A stretch of DNA of 64,000 nt from Marinobacter alexandrii. Lineage in GTDB: Bacteria > Pseudomonadota > Gammaproteobacteria > Pseudomonadales > Oleiphilaceae. The notes beneath the pieces are model-generated. The model was not told the DNA's origin and made no database searches. It saw nothing but the letters and a program-made list of their open reading frames with translations. The DNA lies in assembly GCF_005871205.1 (NCBI RefSeq), contig NZ_SWKM01000012.1, positions 620,001 to 684,000 of the forward strand, given 5' to 3'. Each line of letters opens with the position of its first letter. Position 1 is the stretch's first letter. The translations under genes and the position numbers were made by a program. Positions 43,543 through 51,862 of this stretch are shown in pieces.

Positions 43543-44600
43543 TGCGTGAGTTATTTGAATCAACTATTGAGCGCCTTCTGGCTGATCTTTCGACCTCTGA
43601 ATGTGTTCGGAGCGCTGAAAATGGCGTATGGCCGCAGGCCGTATGGGAGGCCCTGGAAGAGAATGGCTTTACATTGGCCAGTGCACCCGAGGAAAGCGGA
43701 GGTATTGGGGCGGGCTGGCAAGATTTGTTCGTTGTCGCACGTGCTGCCGGCAGGCACATGGCGCCGGTGCCCCTTGTTGAGATGCTACTGGCAAACTGGC
43801 TTTTGGGCCTGGCGGGTATTGAGGCCAGCGACGGTATCGTGACGATCGCTCCTGAAGGAACTCTTGAATGGTCTGGAGACCGGGTATCGGGCGAGCTGGC
43901 TCAGGTGCCATGGGGACGGTACGCGAATTCTGTTGTTGCAGTGGTCACGGAAGGGCAGCAAGCAAGTGTGGTCTTACTGCAAACAGCGGGTGCGAACTCC
44001 CTCCATGAGGGCACAAATATCGCCGGTGAGCCGCGAGATACCATGGTTTTCTCGTCAGCACTTCCGGCCGCATCCGGAAACCTTCCCGAGACGCTTTCTG
44101 CCTCTACTTTAGGCTATGGTGGCGCAATGCTGCGTTCCGCACAGATAGCTGGAGCAATGACGAGGGTTATGGAGCTGGCGTCCGATTATGCAGCGGAAAG
44201 GAAACAGTTTGGCCGCCCAATTGCCAAGTTTCAGGCCATTCAGCAGCAACTGGCCATTTTGGCTGAGCAAACTGCGGCTGCCAATGTGGCAGCAGAGTCG
44301 GCGTTTGTGGCATCCGATCCAGACCTGAGCCATTTTCGAATCGCTGCGGCGAAAGTGACGACGTCGGACGGCGCGAGTGAGGCTGCCCGGATCGGGCACT
44401 CCGTACATGGTGCTATTGGTTTCACACAGGAATACGAGCTGCAGTTGCTAACTCGTCGACTGTGGGCCTGGCGCGGAGAGTTTGGTAGCGCTACCCATTG
44501 GAGCAAGGTGTTGGGTAACCATATCTGCGCGTCCGGACCTGAACAATTCTGGTCGTCGATCACTCACCCTCATCAACAAAAACTAACGACCGAAGGTTAG
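43542..44600 (+). CDS. Acyl-CoA dehydrogenase-like second subunit
   Basis: A 352-residue divergent acyl-CoA dehydrogenase. The N-terminal helical domain is followed by a weak middle beta-domain lacking the usual TxxxSG/WxT FAD loops. The C-terminal helical domain is well kept, with RKQFGRPIAKFQAIQQQLA and HSVHGAIGFTQEYELQLLTRRLWAW. Such asymmetry is typical of the small subunit of heteromeric enzymes, where the FAD site is shared with the partner. Starts inside the partner's stop codon. Followed eight bases later by the crotonase gene. Confidence 0.83.
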   Translation: MRELFESTIERLLADLSTSECVRSAENGVWPQAVWEALEENGFTLASAPEESGGIGAGWQDLFVVARAAGRHMAPVPLVEMLLANWLLGLAGIEASDGIVTIAPEGTLEWSGDRVSGELAQVPWGRYANSVVAVVTEGQQASVVLLQTAGANSLHEGTNIAGEPRDTMVFSSALPAASGNLPETLSASTLGYGGAMLRSAQIAGAMTRVMELASDYAAERKQFGRPIAKFQAIQQQLAILAEQTAAANVAAESAFVASDPDLSHFRIAAAKVTTSDGASEAARIGHSVHGAIGFTQEYELQLLTRRLWAWRGEFGSATHWSKVLGNHICASGPEQFWSSITHPHQQKLTTEG

Positions 44601-44608
44601 AGGCGCTT

Positions 44609-45409
44609 ATGGCTCAGTTTCTAAACATTGAACGCACGGGCAATGTTGTTGTGGTCCGGATGAGCAGTCCCGATACACGCAACGCCCTTAGCGATCCAAG
44701 TCAGATGCAGGAGTTCGTTGATCTGTGTGCAGAGCTCCGGACTGATCATAGTGTGAGAGCTGTGGTCCTCACGGGAAGTGGAAAAGCTTTCTGTGCTGGC
44801 GGCAATATCAAAGATATGCAACGCCGCGAGGGCATATTCGCGGGCTCGCCTTATGAGCTCCGTGATACGTACCGTAATGGTATTCAAAAGATTCCTCTGT
44901 GCCTTTACGACCTTGATATTCCGATTATCGCGGCAGTAAACGGCGCGGCTATCGGCGCAGGGCTGGATCTGGCGTGCATGTGCGACATCCGGATTGCAAG
45001 CAAGACTGCTAAGTTTGCAGAAAGTTTCGTCAAATTGGGCATCGTTCCTGGTGATGGGGGAGCCTGGTTGCTTCCCCGGATAATCGGCATTCCCAAGGCA
45101 AGTTTGATGGCCTTTACCGGCGATACGATTGACGCAGAACAGGCCTTGGCTTGGGGACTCGTCGAACAGGTCTGTGAACCAGACGAGCTTGAATCAGAAG
45201 CCTTGGCGCTGGCTGCACGTATCGCTGAAAACCCAGGGCATGCTCTAAGGCTATGCAAACGATTGTTACGCGAAGGCCAGCATATGCGTTTGGATTCATT
45301 GCTTGAATTATCCGCAGCCTATCAATCGCTGGCTCATCACACTAAAGATCATGAAGAAGCGGTTACATCGTTTGTTGAAAAACGCAAACCGAACTTTCTG
45401 GATCAGTAG
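44609..45409 (+). CDS. Enoyl-CoA hydratase/isomerase-family protein (crotonase fold)
   Basis: A 266-residue crotonase. The oxyanion-hole segments are present (GSGKAFCAGGNIKDM and NGAAIGAGLDLACMCD). At the two positions of the catalytic glutamates of rat enoyl-CoA hydratase, hydrophobic residues appear (SFVKLG and KASLMAFTG). An aspartate occurs in VPGDGGAW, comparable to PaaG-type isomerases. A simple hydratase activity is thus uncertain; isomerase or ring-opening functions are alternatives. Cotranscribed with the acyl-CoA dehydrogenase pair and the dehydrogenase 24 bases downstream. Confidence 0.82.
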   Translation: MAQFLNIERTGNVVVVRMSSPDTRNALSDPSQMQEFVDLCAELRTDHSVRAVVLTGSGKAFCAGGNIKDMQRREGIFAGSPYELRDTYRNGIQKIPLCLYDLDIPIIAAVNGAAIGAGLDLACMCDIRIASKTAKFAESFVKLGIVPGDGGAWLLPRIIGIPKASLMAFTGDTIDAEQALAWGLVEQVCEPDELESEALALAARIAENPGHALRLCKRLLREGQHMRLDSLLELSAAYQSLAHHTKDHEEAVTSFVEKRKPNFLDQ

Positions 45410-45432
45410 TTATTTAAGGGAGATAGATCTCG

Positions 45433-46557
45433 ATGCGTACCGTGTTCCGCGAAGACCATAATATGTTCAGAGAACAGGCCCGACGGTTTATAGAAAGGGA
45501 AATATGCCCTCACTTGGAGGAATGGGAAAAGGAAGGCATTGTTCCGAAGGAAGTTTGGCGCAAGGCGGGGGAAATGGGGTTGCTTTGCTCCACCGTGCCC
45601 GAAGAATACGGCGGTGCTGGTGGCGACTTTGGGCACTCCGCGGTGATGATCGAAGAGCTTGCGCGAGTTAATGCGACGGCAATCGGTTTCACAACACACT
45701 CTGAAATTGTAGCACCGTATATCGTGTCGTACGGCACTGAAGAGCAGAAGCACAAGTGGCTGCCCAAGATGGTCAGTGGCGAAATGATCGGTGTCATCGC
45801 GATGAGCGAGCCTGGCATTGGAAGCGATCTGAGATCCATGCGAACTCAATTGCGACAGGATGGTGATGAATACGTTATCTCAGGCCAGAAGACATTCATC
45901 ACCAACGGTGGAAATGCAGATTTGGTCGTTACGGCCACCAAAATTGATCCGGCAAGCAAGGATTTGACGTTGGTATGTGTCGAAACAGACCGCGAAGGTT
46001 TTTCTAAAGGTCGCCTGCTGGACAAAATCGGCCTGAAGGGGCAGGACACGGCAGAGTTGTTCTTCGACGACGTGCGTGTCCCGGTATCAAACCGGCTTGG
46101 TGAAGAAAATGCAGGATTCGGCTACCTGACGCATCAATTGGCGTGGGAAAGGTTGATCATTGCTCTTAGAGCGGCTGAGTCGATTGATAGTTTTCTTGAG
46201 CTGACGATTGGCTACACGAAAGAACGAAAGGTGTTTGGTAAGACAGTATTCGATTTTCAGAATACACGCTTTAAGTTAGCCGACATTAAAGCCCAGGCGA
46301 CGATGCTGAGAGTATTTGTTGATAACTGTCTTGAGCGTGTCATGAATGATGAGCTCCCTGCAGATGTTGCCGCCATGGCCAAACTGATGGGGTCGGAGCT
46401 GCAGGGAAAGCTGCTTGATGACATGCTTCAGTTGCATGGCGGGTATGGTTTTATGAGCGAGTATCGAATTGGCCAGGCCTGGATCGATGCCCGTGTGGCC
46501 CGCATATACGGGGGGACCTCAGAAATCATGAAAGAAATTATCAGCCGAAAGCTCTAA
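45433..46557 (+). CDS. Acyl-CoA dehydrogenase (isobutyryl/short-chain type)
   Basis: A 374-residue complete acyl-CoA dehydrogenase with EYGGAGGDFGHS, GVIAMSEPGIGSDLRSM, SGQKTFITNGG, ERKVFGKTVFDFQNTRFKLAD, and C-terminal QLHGGYGFMSEY with RIYGGTSEIMKEIISRKL. The first loop and YGGTSE end are common in short- and branched-chain dehydrogenases. It follows the crotonase by 24 bases and lies one gene block before the branched-chain 2-oxoacid dehydrogenase operon. Isobutyryl-CoA or a similar branched substrate is a reasonable but unproven assignment. Confidence 0.88.
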   Translation: MRTVFREDHNMFREQARRFIEREICPHLEEWEKEGIVPKEVWRKAGEMGLLCSTVPEEYGGAGGDFGHSAVMIEELARVNATAIGFTTHSEIVAPYIVSYGTEEQKHKWLPKMVSGEMIGVIAMSEPGIGSDLRSMRTQLRQDGDEYVISGQKTFITNGGNADLVVTATKIDPASKDLTLVCVETDREGFSKGRLLDKIGLKGQDTAELFFDDVRVPVSNRLGEENAGFGYLTHQLAWERLIIALRAAESIDSFLELTIGYTKERKVFGKTVFDFQNTRFKLADIKAQATMLRVFVDNCLERVMNDELPADVAAMAKLMGSELQGKLLDDMLQLHGGYGFMSEYRIGQAWIDARVARIYGGTSEIMKEIISRKL

Positions 46558-46618
46558 TTTTGAAGCTTCAGATCGAGAGCGCTAAAGCAAGAGTACCGAT
46601 CGATAAAGGTGACGGGCT

Positions 46619-47518
46619 ATGAACATGGCAATGTATAAGGCAACAACGCAGTTTGGTTTAAGGATCACAGCGCTTGTTCTGGGCATGTTTTTGACAGCCA
46701 GTGCATTTGGCCAGGGCCTACCCGCTGATATCGATGGTGGCGATACCAGGAGAGCAAAAGATCTGTTGGCCAGAGCTGTGGCTTATTATACAGAGGAAGG
46801 CGATGTCGCCTTGGCTGCTATCAGCAGACAAGGGCGATTTACCGATGGGGAGCTTTATGTCTACGTTATTGATACGAACGGCGTGATGCTCGCCAGCGGA
46901 GGCCCTTCGGCGACTTTGATTGGACGGGATGTCAGCAAAACGCTTGGCCCGGAGCTGAGAGCAGAATTTCAACAGGCGCTTGAGCGTCCTGCATCAGGCG
47001 ACGTACACCATGCCACCTATCGGTGGCAGAACTGGTCCAGTGGGCGCCATGAGAAAAAGAGTGTCTTCTATACACGTGTCGATAACAAAGTTTTTGCAGT
47101 GGGATACTACATTCCCCGCTCGAGTGAGAGCGAAGCCAAGAACCTGCTGACACGTGTTGTGCAGGCAATGGGAGAGGAACCCGAAGAAACCATCCGGAAA
47201 ATCAATAGCCTGTCGCCGGAATTCCACCAAGACGATCTGTATGCCTTTGTGATTGATCGTGATTCAGAACGGTTTATTGCCCATGGCTATAACCGTCGGC
47301 TGGTTGGAAGTGATTTCAATACTATTCGTTCCACCGACAAGCAGCCTATCGGCGAGCGTATGTTAGAGATGGCTGAAACAAGCGACAGTGGAAGGCTGTC
47401 ATATTTGTGGCCCAATCCAACAACGAACTCCAATGAACAGAAAATCACGCTGTTCAGTGTTACTGAGAAGTACATTGTTGCAGTCGGCTACTATCAGGGG
47501 TGGGCCGAACTGGACTAG
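46619..47518 (+). CDS. Exported protein with two single-cache-like domains
   Basis: A 299-residue protein with a signal peptide ending near ASAFGQG (about residue 33) and no further membrane span. The mature part contains two repeats of about 115 residues. The first has the cache-like pattern GELYVYVIDTNGVMLA...GRDV...YTRVDNKVFAVGYYIPR; the second DLYAFVIDRDSERFIAHG...GSDF...FSVTEKYIVAVGYYQGW. Cache domains bind small molecules, and isolated periplasmic pairs without an output domain are uncommon. A binding or periplasmic sensor partner role is inferred. It is followed by folE after 114 bases. Confidence 0.7.
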   Translation: MNMAMYKATTQFGLRITALVLGMFLTASAFGQGLPADIDGGDTRRAKDLLARAVAYYTEEGDVALAAISRQGRFTDGELYVYVIDTNGVMLASGGPSATLIGRDVSKTLGPELRAEFQQALERPASGDVHHATYRWQNWSSGRHEKKSVFYTRVDNKVFAVGYYIPRSSESEAKNLLTRVVQAMGEEPEETIRKINSLSPEFHQDDLYAFVIDRDSERFIAHGYNRRLVGSDFNTIRSTDKQPIGERMLEMAETSDSGRLSYLWPNPTTNSNEQKITLFSVTEKYIVAVGYYQGWAELD

Positions 47519-47632
47519 TTAATCCAAAAATCCTGCGCTACCGATTGCGATAAGCCGAGTTTGGTAGTTGGTCTTGGTCACAAATATGACAGGCTCCTCA
47601 GAGGACGGGATTCAACAAAAAGAGAAGCATCA

Positions 47633-48193
47633 ATGAGCCTTGAAAACTTGACGAAACAGTACGAAGCCATTTTGGCTGGACTTGATCCTGTGCCGTCACG
47701 CAGCGGACTGGTTGGTACCCCGAAGCGTGCGGCGAAGGCTATGCAATTTCTTTGTCATGGTTACGAGCAATCCCTTGAGGAGATTGTTAATGGCGCGTTG
47801 TTCGAGTCAGATAACGATGAAATGGTGTTGGTCAAGGATATTGAGCTCTATTCTCTGTGTGAGCACCACATGCTGCCTTTCGTGGGCAAAGCACATGTTG
47901 CCTATATTCCTTCGGGCAAGGTGATTGGTTTATCCAAGGTTGCCCGTATCGTGGATATGTTCGCCCGACGTCTGCAGATTCAGGAGAACCTGACGAGAGA
48001 GATCGCAGAAGCGTTGCAAAGTGTGACTCAGGCCGACGGTGTCGCCGTTGTGATCGAAGCCAGACACATGTGCATGATGATGCGCGGTGTCGAGAAACAG
48101 AACTCGAAGATGTATAGCTCCGTGATGCTGGGAGCGTTCCGCGAGTCTGTAAACACTCGTCAGGAGTTCCTGCAATTGGTTAGTCGCGGGTAA
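47633..48193 (+). CDS. folE: GTP cyclohydrolase I
   Basis: A 186-residue type I GTP cyclohydrolase. The zinc and active-site residues are visible: Cys and His-His in [34 protein letters not shown], and the second zinc Cys in [16 protein letters not shown]. The ATG at 47633 follows AGAGAAG; an upstream frame extension is not family-like. The product 7,8-dihydroneopterin triphosphate feeds folate or tetrahydromonapterin synthesis. A FolM-like reductase lies at 56175, suggesting a pterin cofactor route. It is next to an SDR gene and not near other folate genes. Confidence 0.93.
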   Translation: MSLENLTKQYEAILAGLDPVPSRSGLVGTPKRAAKAMQFLCHGYEQSLEEIVNGALFESDNDEMVLVKDIELYSLCEHHMLPFVGKAHVAYIPSGKVIGLSKVARIVDMFARRLQIQENLTREIAEALQSVTQADGVAVVIEARHMCMMMRGVEKQNSKMYSSVMLGAFRESVNTRQEFLQLVSRG

Positions 48194-48228
48194 TAATAGG
48201 TCGTTGCAATAGAGTAAAGGAAAGTCGT

Positions 48229-48975
48229 ATGGCTCGTTTTGTCGATAAGGCGTTCGTTGTTACCGGAGGTACAAGCGGTATAGGTTTTTCGACAGCCTTG
48301 TCGATTGCTCAAGAAGGCGGTCAGGTTCTGGTGACGGGAACCAACATCGATAGGCTTAGGGCAGCAGAGCAGGCGCACGGTAATATTCAGGGTTTGTTGA
48401 ATGACGCGGCCGATTTTGACGCTGCAGAGGTGTTAGCCGAAGAAGTCACGCGTCGGTTTGGCCGAATAGACGGTGCTTCTATCAATGCCGGAAAAGGTGG
48501 CGGAGCTCTTTTAGGAAACATCACACCTGAGTTATACCGGGAGCTCTTTGATCTCAACGTTGGTGGTGCTCTGTTTAGCGCGCAGGCTTTGAGCGGTCTG
48601 GTGAAGGATGGGGGAAGTCTGGTCCTGATGTCTTCGCTTGCGAAAGACAAGGGGATGGCAGGCGGGGCGGTCTATTCGGCTGCCAAGGGAGCTGTCCGTT
48701 CGATGACGAGAGCTTTGGCCCGTGAGTTGATATCACGCCAGGTGCGGGTGAATACAGTGAGCCCCGGCCCGACCATAACGCCATTCTTTAAGCGCACAGG
48801 CCGCTCAGATGAGGCGGTCGATCAGATGCAAGACGCTTTTTGCAAGGCCAATCCCATGGGCCGTATGGGAACAGCCGAGGAGGTTGCGTCGGTCGTGTTG
48901 TTCCTGTTATCAGATGAATCGAGTTATGTGACAGGTTCAGACTACGCTGTTGACGGTGGCGAGGCCCAACTATAG
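48229..48975 (+). CDS. Short-chain dehydrogenase/reductase
   Basis: A 248-residue SDR, with cofactor loop TGGTSGIG, small TNIDRL after strand 2, SLVLMSSLAKDKGM, catalytic YSAAKGA, and C-terminal VTGSDYAVDGGEAQ. AAAGGAAAG precedes the ATG. It lies 35 bases after folE and convergent with the Lrp-type regulator. Candidate roles include a catabolic 3-hydroxyacid step (for example 3-hydroxyisobutyrate-like chemistry would need a different fold) or pterin reduction; neither is demonstrated. Confidence 0.85.
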   Translation: MARFVDKAFVVTGGTSGIGFSTALSIAQEGGQVLVTGTNIDRLRAAEQAHGNIQGLLNDAADFDAAEVLAEEVTRRFGRIDGASINAGKGGGALLGNITPELYRELFDLNVGGALFSAQALSGLVKDGGSLVLMSSLAKDKGMAGGAVYSAAKGAVRSMTRALARELISRQVRVNTVSPGPTITPFFKRTGRSDEAVDQMQDAFCKANPMGRMGTAEEVASVVLFLLSDESSYVTGSDYAVDGGEAQL

Positions 48976-48991
48976 GTGGGCACATTACCGT

Positions 48992-49444
48992 CTATAGAGG
49001 TAAGTCGGTTGTCAGTTTTACTCGCTTGAGAACAAAGCTTGAATTCACGCCAGTCACCCCTGGTAGATGAACGAGCGTTTTTTTGAGAAATTTCTCGTAG
49101 TCCTCAATGCTGCGGGACATGACTCTCAGCATGTAGTCGCTTTCCCCGCTCATAGAAAAACACTCCACTATCTCAGGGTGCGTCTGCACCGCCGCCTCCA
49201 GTGCTTCCAGGGTTTCCTCTTCCTGGCGGGCCACTCTCAGGTGCGCAACGACGTCAACGACGATGCCGAAGCTCTTGGGATCCAGAATTACGGCTCGCCC
49301 TGAGATGACCCCATCGCCCTCGAGTTTTTTAACGCGGCGCCAGCAAGGCGTTTGTGACAACCCCACCTTTTCCGCCAGGTCTGACATTGATATCTCAGGA
49401 TGGGCTTGGAGAAAGCGCACGATTTTGAGATCAGTAGCATCCAT
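48992..49444 (-). CDS. bkdR: Lrp/AsnC-family regulator (BkdR-like)
   Basis: A 150-residue Lrp/AsnC protein with an N-terminal helix-turn-helix (DLKIVRFLQAHPEISMSDLAEKVGLSQTPCWRRVKKLEGDGVI) and the C-terminal RAM effector domain (ECFSMSGESDYMLRVMS). Divergent from the branched-chain 2-oxoacid dehydrogenase operon, exactly as Pseudomonas bkdR. ATG 49444 is preferred over a TTG nine bases upstream. It probably binds the palindrome at 49464-49480, and may bind the three related sites elsewhere in the window. Branched-chain amino acids are likely effectors. Confidence 0.88.
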   Translation of the reverse strand: MDATDLKIVRFLQAHPEISMSDLAEKVGLSQTPCWRRVKKLEGDGVISGRAVILDPKSFGIVVDVVAHLRVARQEEETLEALEAAVQTHPEIVECFSMSGESDYMLRVMSRSIEDYEKFLKKTLVHLPGVTGVNSSFVLKRVKLTTDLPL

Positions 49445-49457
49445 AACAATCAATATT

Positions 49458-49486
49458 TTGTAATTAGAATTTAATTCTAATATAAG
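49458..49486 (+). promoter_or_regulatory. bkd promoter with the AGAATTNAATTCT palindrome (copy D) filling the spacer
   Basis: A -35-like TTGTAA (49458-49463), exactly 17 bases, then a -10-like TATAAG (49481-49486). The 17-base spacer 49464-49480 is itself a perfect palindrome (TTAGAATT-T-AATTCTAA). Its central 15 bases match 13 of 15 positions of the E. coli Lrp consensus. A protein bound there would occlude or remodel the promoter. The predicted leader to the first bkd gene is about 105 bases. Confidence 0.65.
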
Positions 49487-49599
49487 TATTCCGTGAGAAA
49501 TTGCAATCTAAAACTGCTGCTTTTCAGGGCGGAAATAACAAAGAAAATCCCTGGTTTGCGTGACATCATCAACCAATAAAAATTAGGGAGTGACACGCT

Positions 49600-50829
49600 A
49601 TGACGAACTCTAAACCACTTCACTTACACGTCCCCGCGCCGGCTGCCCGGCCAGGTGACGAACCTAGCTTCAAGCATCTTGTTGTTCCCAAAGCTGGCGA
49701 GACCCGAAGGCCAGATGTGGCGGCGCCGGAAGAGGAAATGCGCGACTTACCATACAAGCTGGTGCGTGTTCTGGATGATGCCGGTAATGCTGTAGGGCCA
49801 TGGAACCCCAATTTGTCCCCCGATGTTTTGAGGCAAGGGTTGCGCGCCATGCTCCTGACAAGAGTTTTCGATGAACGGCTGTTCCGCGTGCACCGGCAAG
49901 GCAAGACCAGCTTCTATATGAAGTCGACTGGCGAAGAAGCTATTGGCGCTGCGCAATCATTGGCGTTGTCCGCCGGGGACATGTGTTTCCCGACCTATCG
50001 GGTAATGAGCTGGTTAATGGCGAGAGAGTACCCTCTCATTGATATGGTCAACCAGATCTTTTCAAACGAGAGAGATCCTTTGAAGGGTCGGCAACTCCCG
50101 ATTCTTTTCTCCGCTCGTGACTATGGCTTTTATTCTCTGTCCGGCAATGTTGGCAGCCGTTTTGGTCATGCAGTGGGGTGGGCCATGGCCTCCGCTTACA
50201 AGGGCGACGATAAAATCGCGTTGGGCTACATCGGTGAAGGGACGACGGCTGAAGGTGACTTCCATGAGGCCTTGACCTTTGCGTCGGTATACAAGGCTCC
50301 GGTCATTTTATGCGTGACCAACAACCAGTGGGCTATCTCGAGTTATTCAGGGATTGCGGGTGGTGAAGCGACCACATTTGCTGCAAAAGCACTCGCCTAT
50401 GGTCTACCAGGGTTGAGGGTAGATGGAAATGATTTCCTCGCCGTGTGGGCAGCCACGCAATGGGCGGCAGAGCGGGCGCGCAATAATCTTGGCGCTACCC
50501 TGATCGAGTTTTTCACGTACCGCGCAGCAGGCCACTCCACTAGCGATGACCCAACGAAATACCGTCCGGCGGATGAAGCGGAGCACTGGCCTCTTGGCGA
50601 TCCTCTTGCCCGTCTCAAAGAGCATCTTATTTCAGCCGGAGAGTGGGATGAGGACCGTCATCAGGCATTAACCGACGAGTTAACGGAAAAGGTGAAAGCT
50701 GCGGTTAAAGAGGCCGAGGCCGTGGGTACTTTAGGTAAGTCCAAGCCAAGCGTTCGTGAAATGTTTGAGGGGGTCTTCTCGGAACCTGATTGGCGAGTGA
50801 TTGAACAGCGTCGCGAAATGGGAATATAA
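49600..50829 (+). CDS. bkdA1: Branched-chain 2-oxoacid dehydrogenase E1 alpha subunit
   Basis: A 409-residue E1 alpha. TPP-binding motif starts GEGTTAEGDF and ends NNQWAIS, spaced about 30 residues. It also has the phosphorylation-loop-like TYRAAGHSTSDDPTKYRP typical of branched-chain rather than pyruvate E1. The proline-rich N-terminal segment LHVPAPAARPGDEPSF matches Pseudomonas BkdA1. GGGAG precedes the ATG. First gene of the four-gene operon; two bases separate it from the beta subunit. It decarboxylates 2-oxoisovalerate, 2-oxoisocaproate and 2-oxo-3-methylvalerate in the cytoplasm. Confidence 0.95.
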   Translation: MTNSKPLHLHVPAPAARPGDEPSFKHLVVPKAGETRRPDVAAPEEEMRDLPYKLVRVLDDAGNAVGPWNPNLSPDVLRQGLRAMLLTRVFDERLFRVHRQGKTSFYMKSTGEEAIGAAQSLALSAGDMCFPTYRVMSWLMAREYPLIDMVNQIFSNERDPLKGRQLPILFSARDYGFYSLSGNVGSRFGHAVGWAMASAYKGDDKIALGYIGEGTTAEGDFHEALTFASVYKAPVILCVTNNQWAISSYSGIAGGEATTFAAKALAYGLPGLRVDGNDFLAVWAATQWAAERARNNLGATLIEFFTYRAAGHSTSDDPTKYRPADEAEHWPLGDPLARLKEHLISAGEWDEDRHQALTDELTEKVKAAVKEAEAVGTLGKSKPSVREMFEGVFSEPDWRVIEQRREMGI

Positions 50830-50831
50830 CA

Positions 50832-51845
50832 ATGGCAAACATGAACATGATACAGGCGCTGAACTCGGCGCTGGATGTAATGTTGGAGCGCGACCCCAAT
50901 GTACTCATCTTTGGAGAAGATGTTGGTTACTTTGGGGGCGTTTTCCGTGTTACAGACAAATTGCAGGAGAAACACGGCATAACCCGTTGCTTCGATGCTC
51001 CCATATCCGAAGGGGGCATAATCTCCACGGCCATAGGGATGGGAGCCTACGGTTTGCGGCCTGTAGCTGAGATCCAGTTTGCCGATTACATTCTTCCGGC
51101 CTATGACCAGCTGGTATCGGAAGCCGCGCGATTGCGGTACAGATCGGGAGGCGAATTCTGGGCTCCGATTACGGTTCGATCACCTTATGGCGGTGGTATT
51201 TTTGGTGGGCAGACCCACAGCCAGAGTCCCGAGGCGATCTTCGCACATATTACCGGGATCAAGACGGTCATACCGTCCAACCCTTACGATGCAAAAGGGC
51301 TTCTGATTTCGTCCATTGAGTCTGACGACCCGATCGTGTTCCTGGAGCCAAAGCGAATCTACAACGGGCCGTTCGATGGCCATCACGACCGTCAGATCAA
51401 GAGCTGGGCGAATGAGCCCAGTGCGGATGTACCGGAAGGACATTACACGGTACCGCTTGGTAAAGCCGCAACTGTTCGAGAAGGCCACGATGTCACGGTG
51501 TTGGCGTATGGCGCAATGGTGCATGTGGCGAAAGCTGGTATTGAGGAGAGCGGCATCGATGCAGAGCTGCTCGACCTGCGCTCCATTGTCCCTCTCGACA
51601 TTGATGCGATAGTCGCATCCGTAAAAAAGACCGGACGTTGCGTGATACTCCATGAGGCATCCCGTTACGGAGGTTTTGGGGGAGAGCTTTCCGCACTCGT
51701 GCAGGAGCGCTGTTTTTATCATCTTAAAAGTCCCATCGGGAGAGTAGCTGGCTGGGATACTCCGTATCCCCATGCTTTCGAGTGGGACTATTTTCCGGGC
51801 CCTGCCAGACTTGCCAAAGCACTGCGCCAGGCGATGCAGAATTGA
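50832..51845 (+). CDS. bkdA2: Branched-chain 2-oxoacid dehydrogenase E1 beta subunit
   Basis: A 337-residue E1 beta with MIQALNSALDVMLERDPNVLIFGEDVGYFGGVFRVT at the start, the TPP-contacting GGQTHSQSPEA loop and a C-terminal HEASRYGGFGGEL. The whole length matches BkdA2. It completes the thiamine-diphosphate active site with the alpha subunit encoded directly upstream. The stop is 17 bases before the E2 start. Confidence 0.95.
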   Translation: MANMNMIQALNSALDVMLERDPNVLIFGEDVGYFGGVFRVTDKLQEKHGITRCFDAPISEGGIISTAIGMGAYGLRPVAEIQFADYILPAYDQLVSEAARLRYRSGGEFWAPITVRSPYGGGIFGGQTHSQSPEAIFAHITGIKTVIPSNPYDAKGLLISSIESDDPIVFLEPKRIYNGPFDGHHDRQIKSWANEPSADVPEGHYTVPLGKAATVREGHDVTVLAYGAMVHVAKAGIEESGIDAELLDLRSIVPLDIDAIVASVKKTGRCVILHEASRYGGFGGELSALVQERCFYHLKSPIGRVAGWDTPYPHAFEWDYFPGPARLAKALRQAMQN

Positions 51846-51862
51846 GTACGGAGGAAAGCAAA

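Noticed and set aside
48971..48997. Two CTATAG hexamers between the SDR and Lrp-type genes as a terminator or operator.
   Set aside because: Each is only self-palindromic; together they form no stable stem and no T-run follows.
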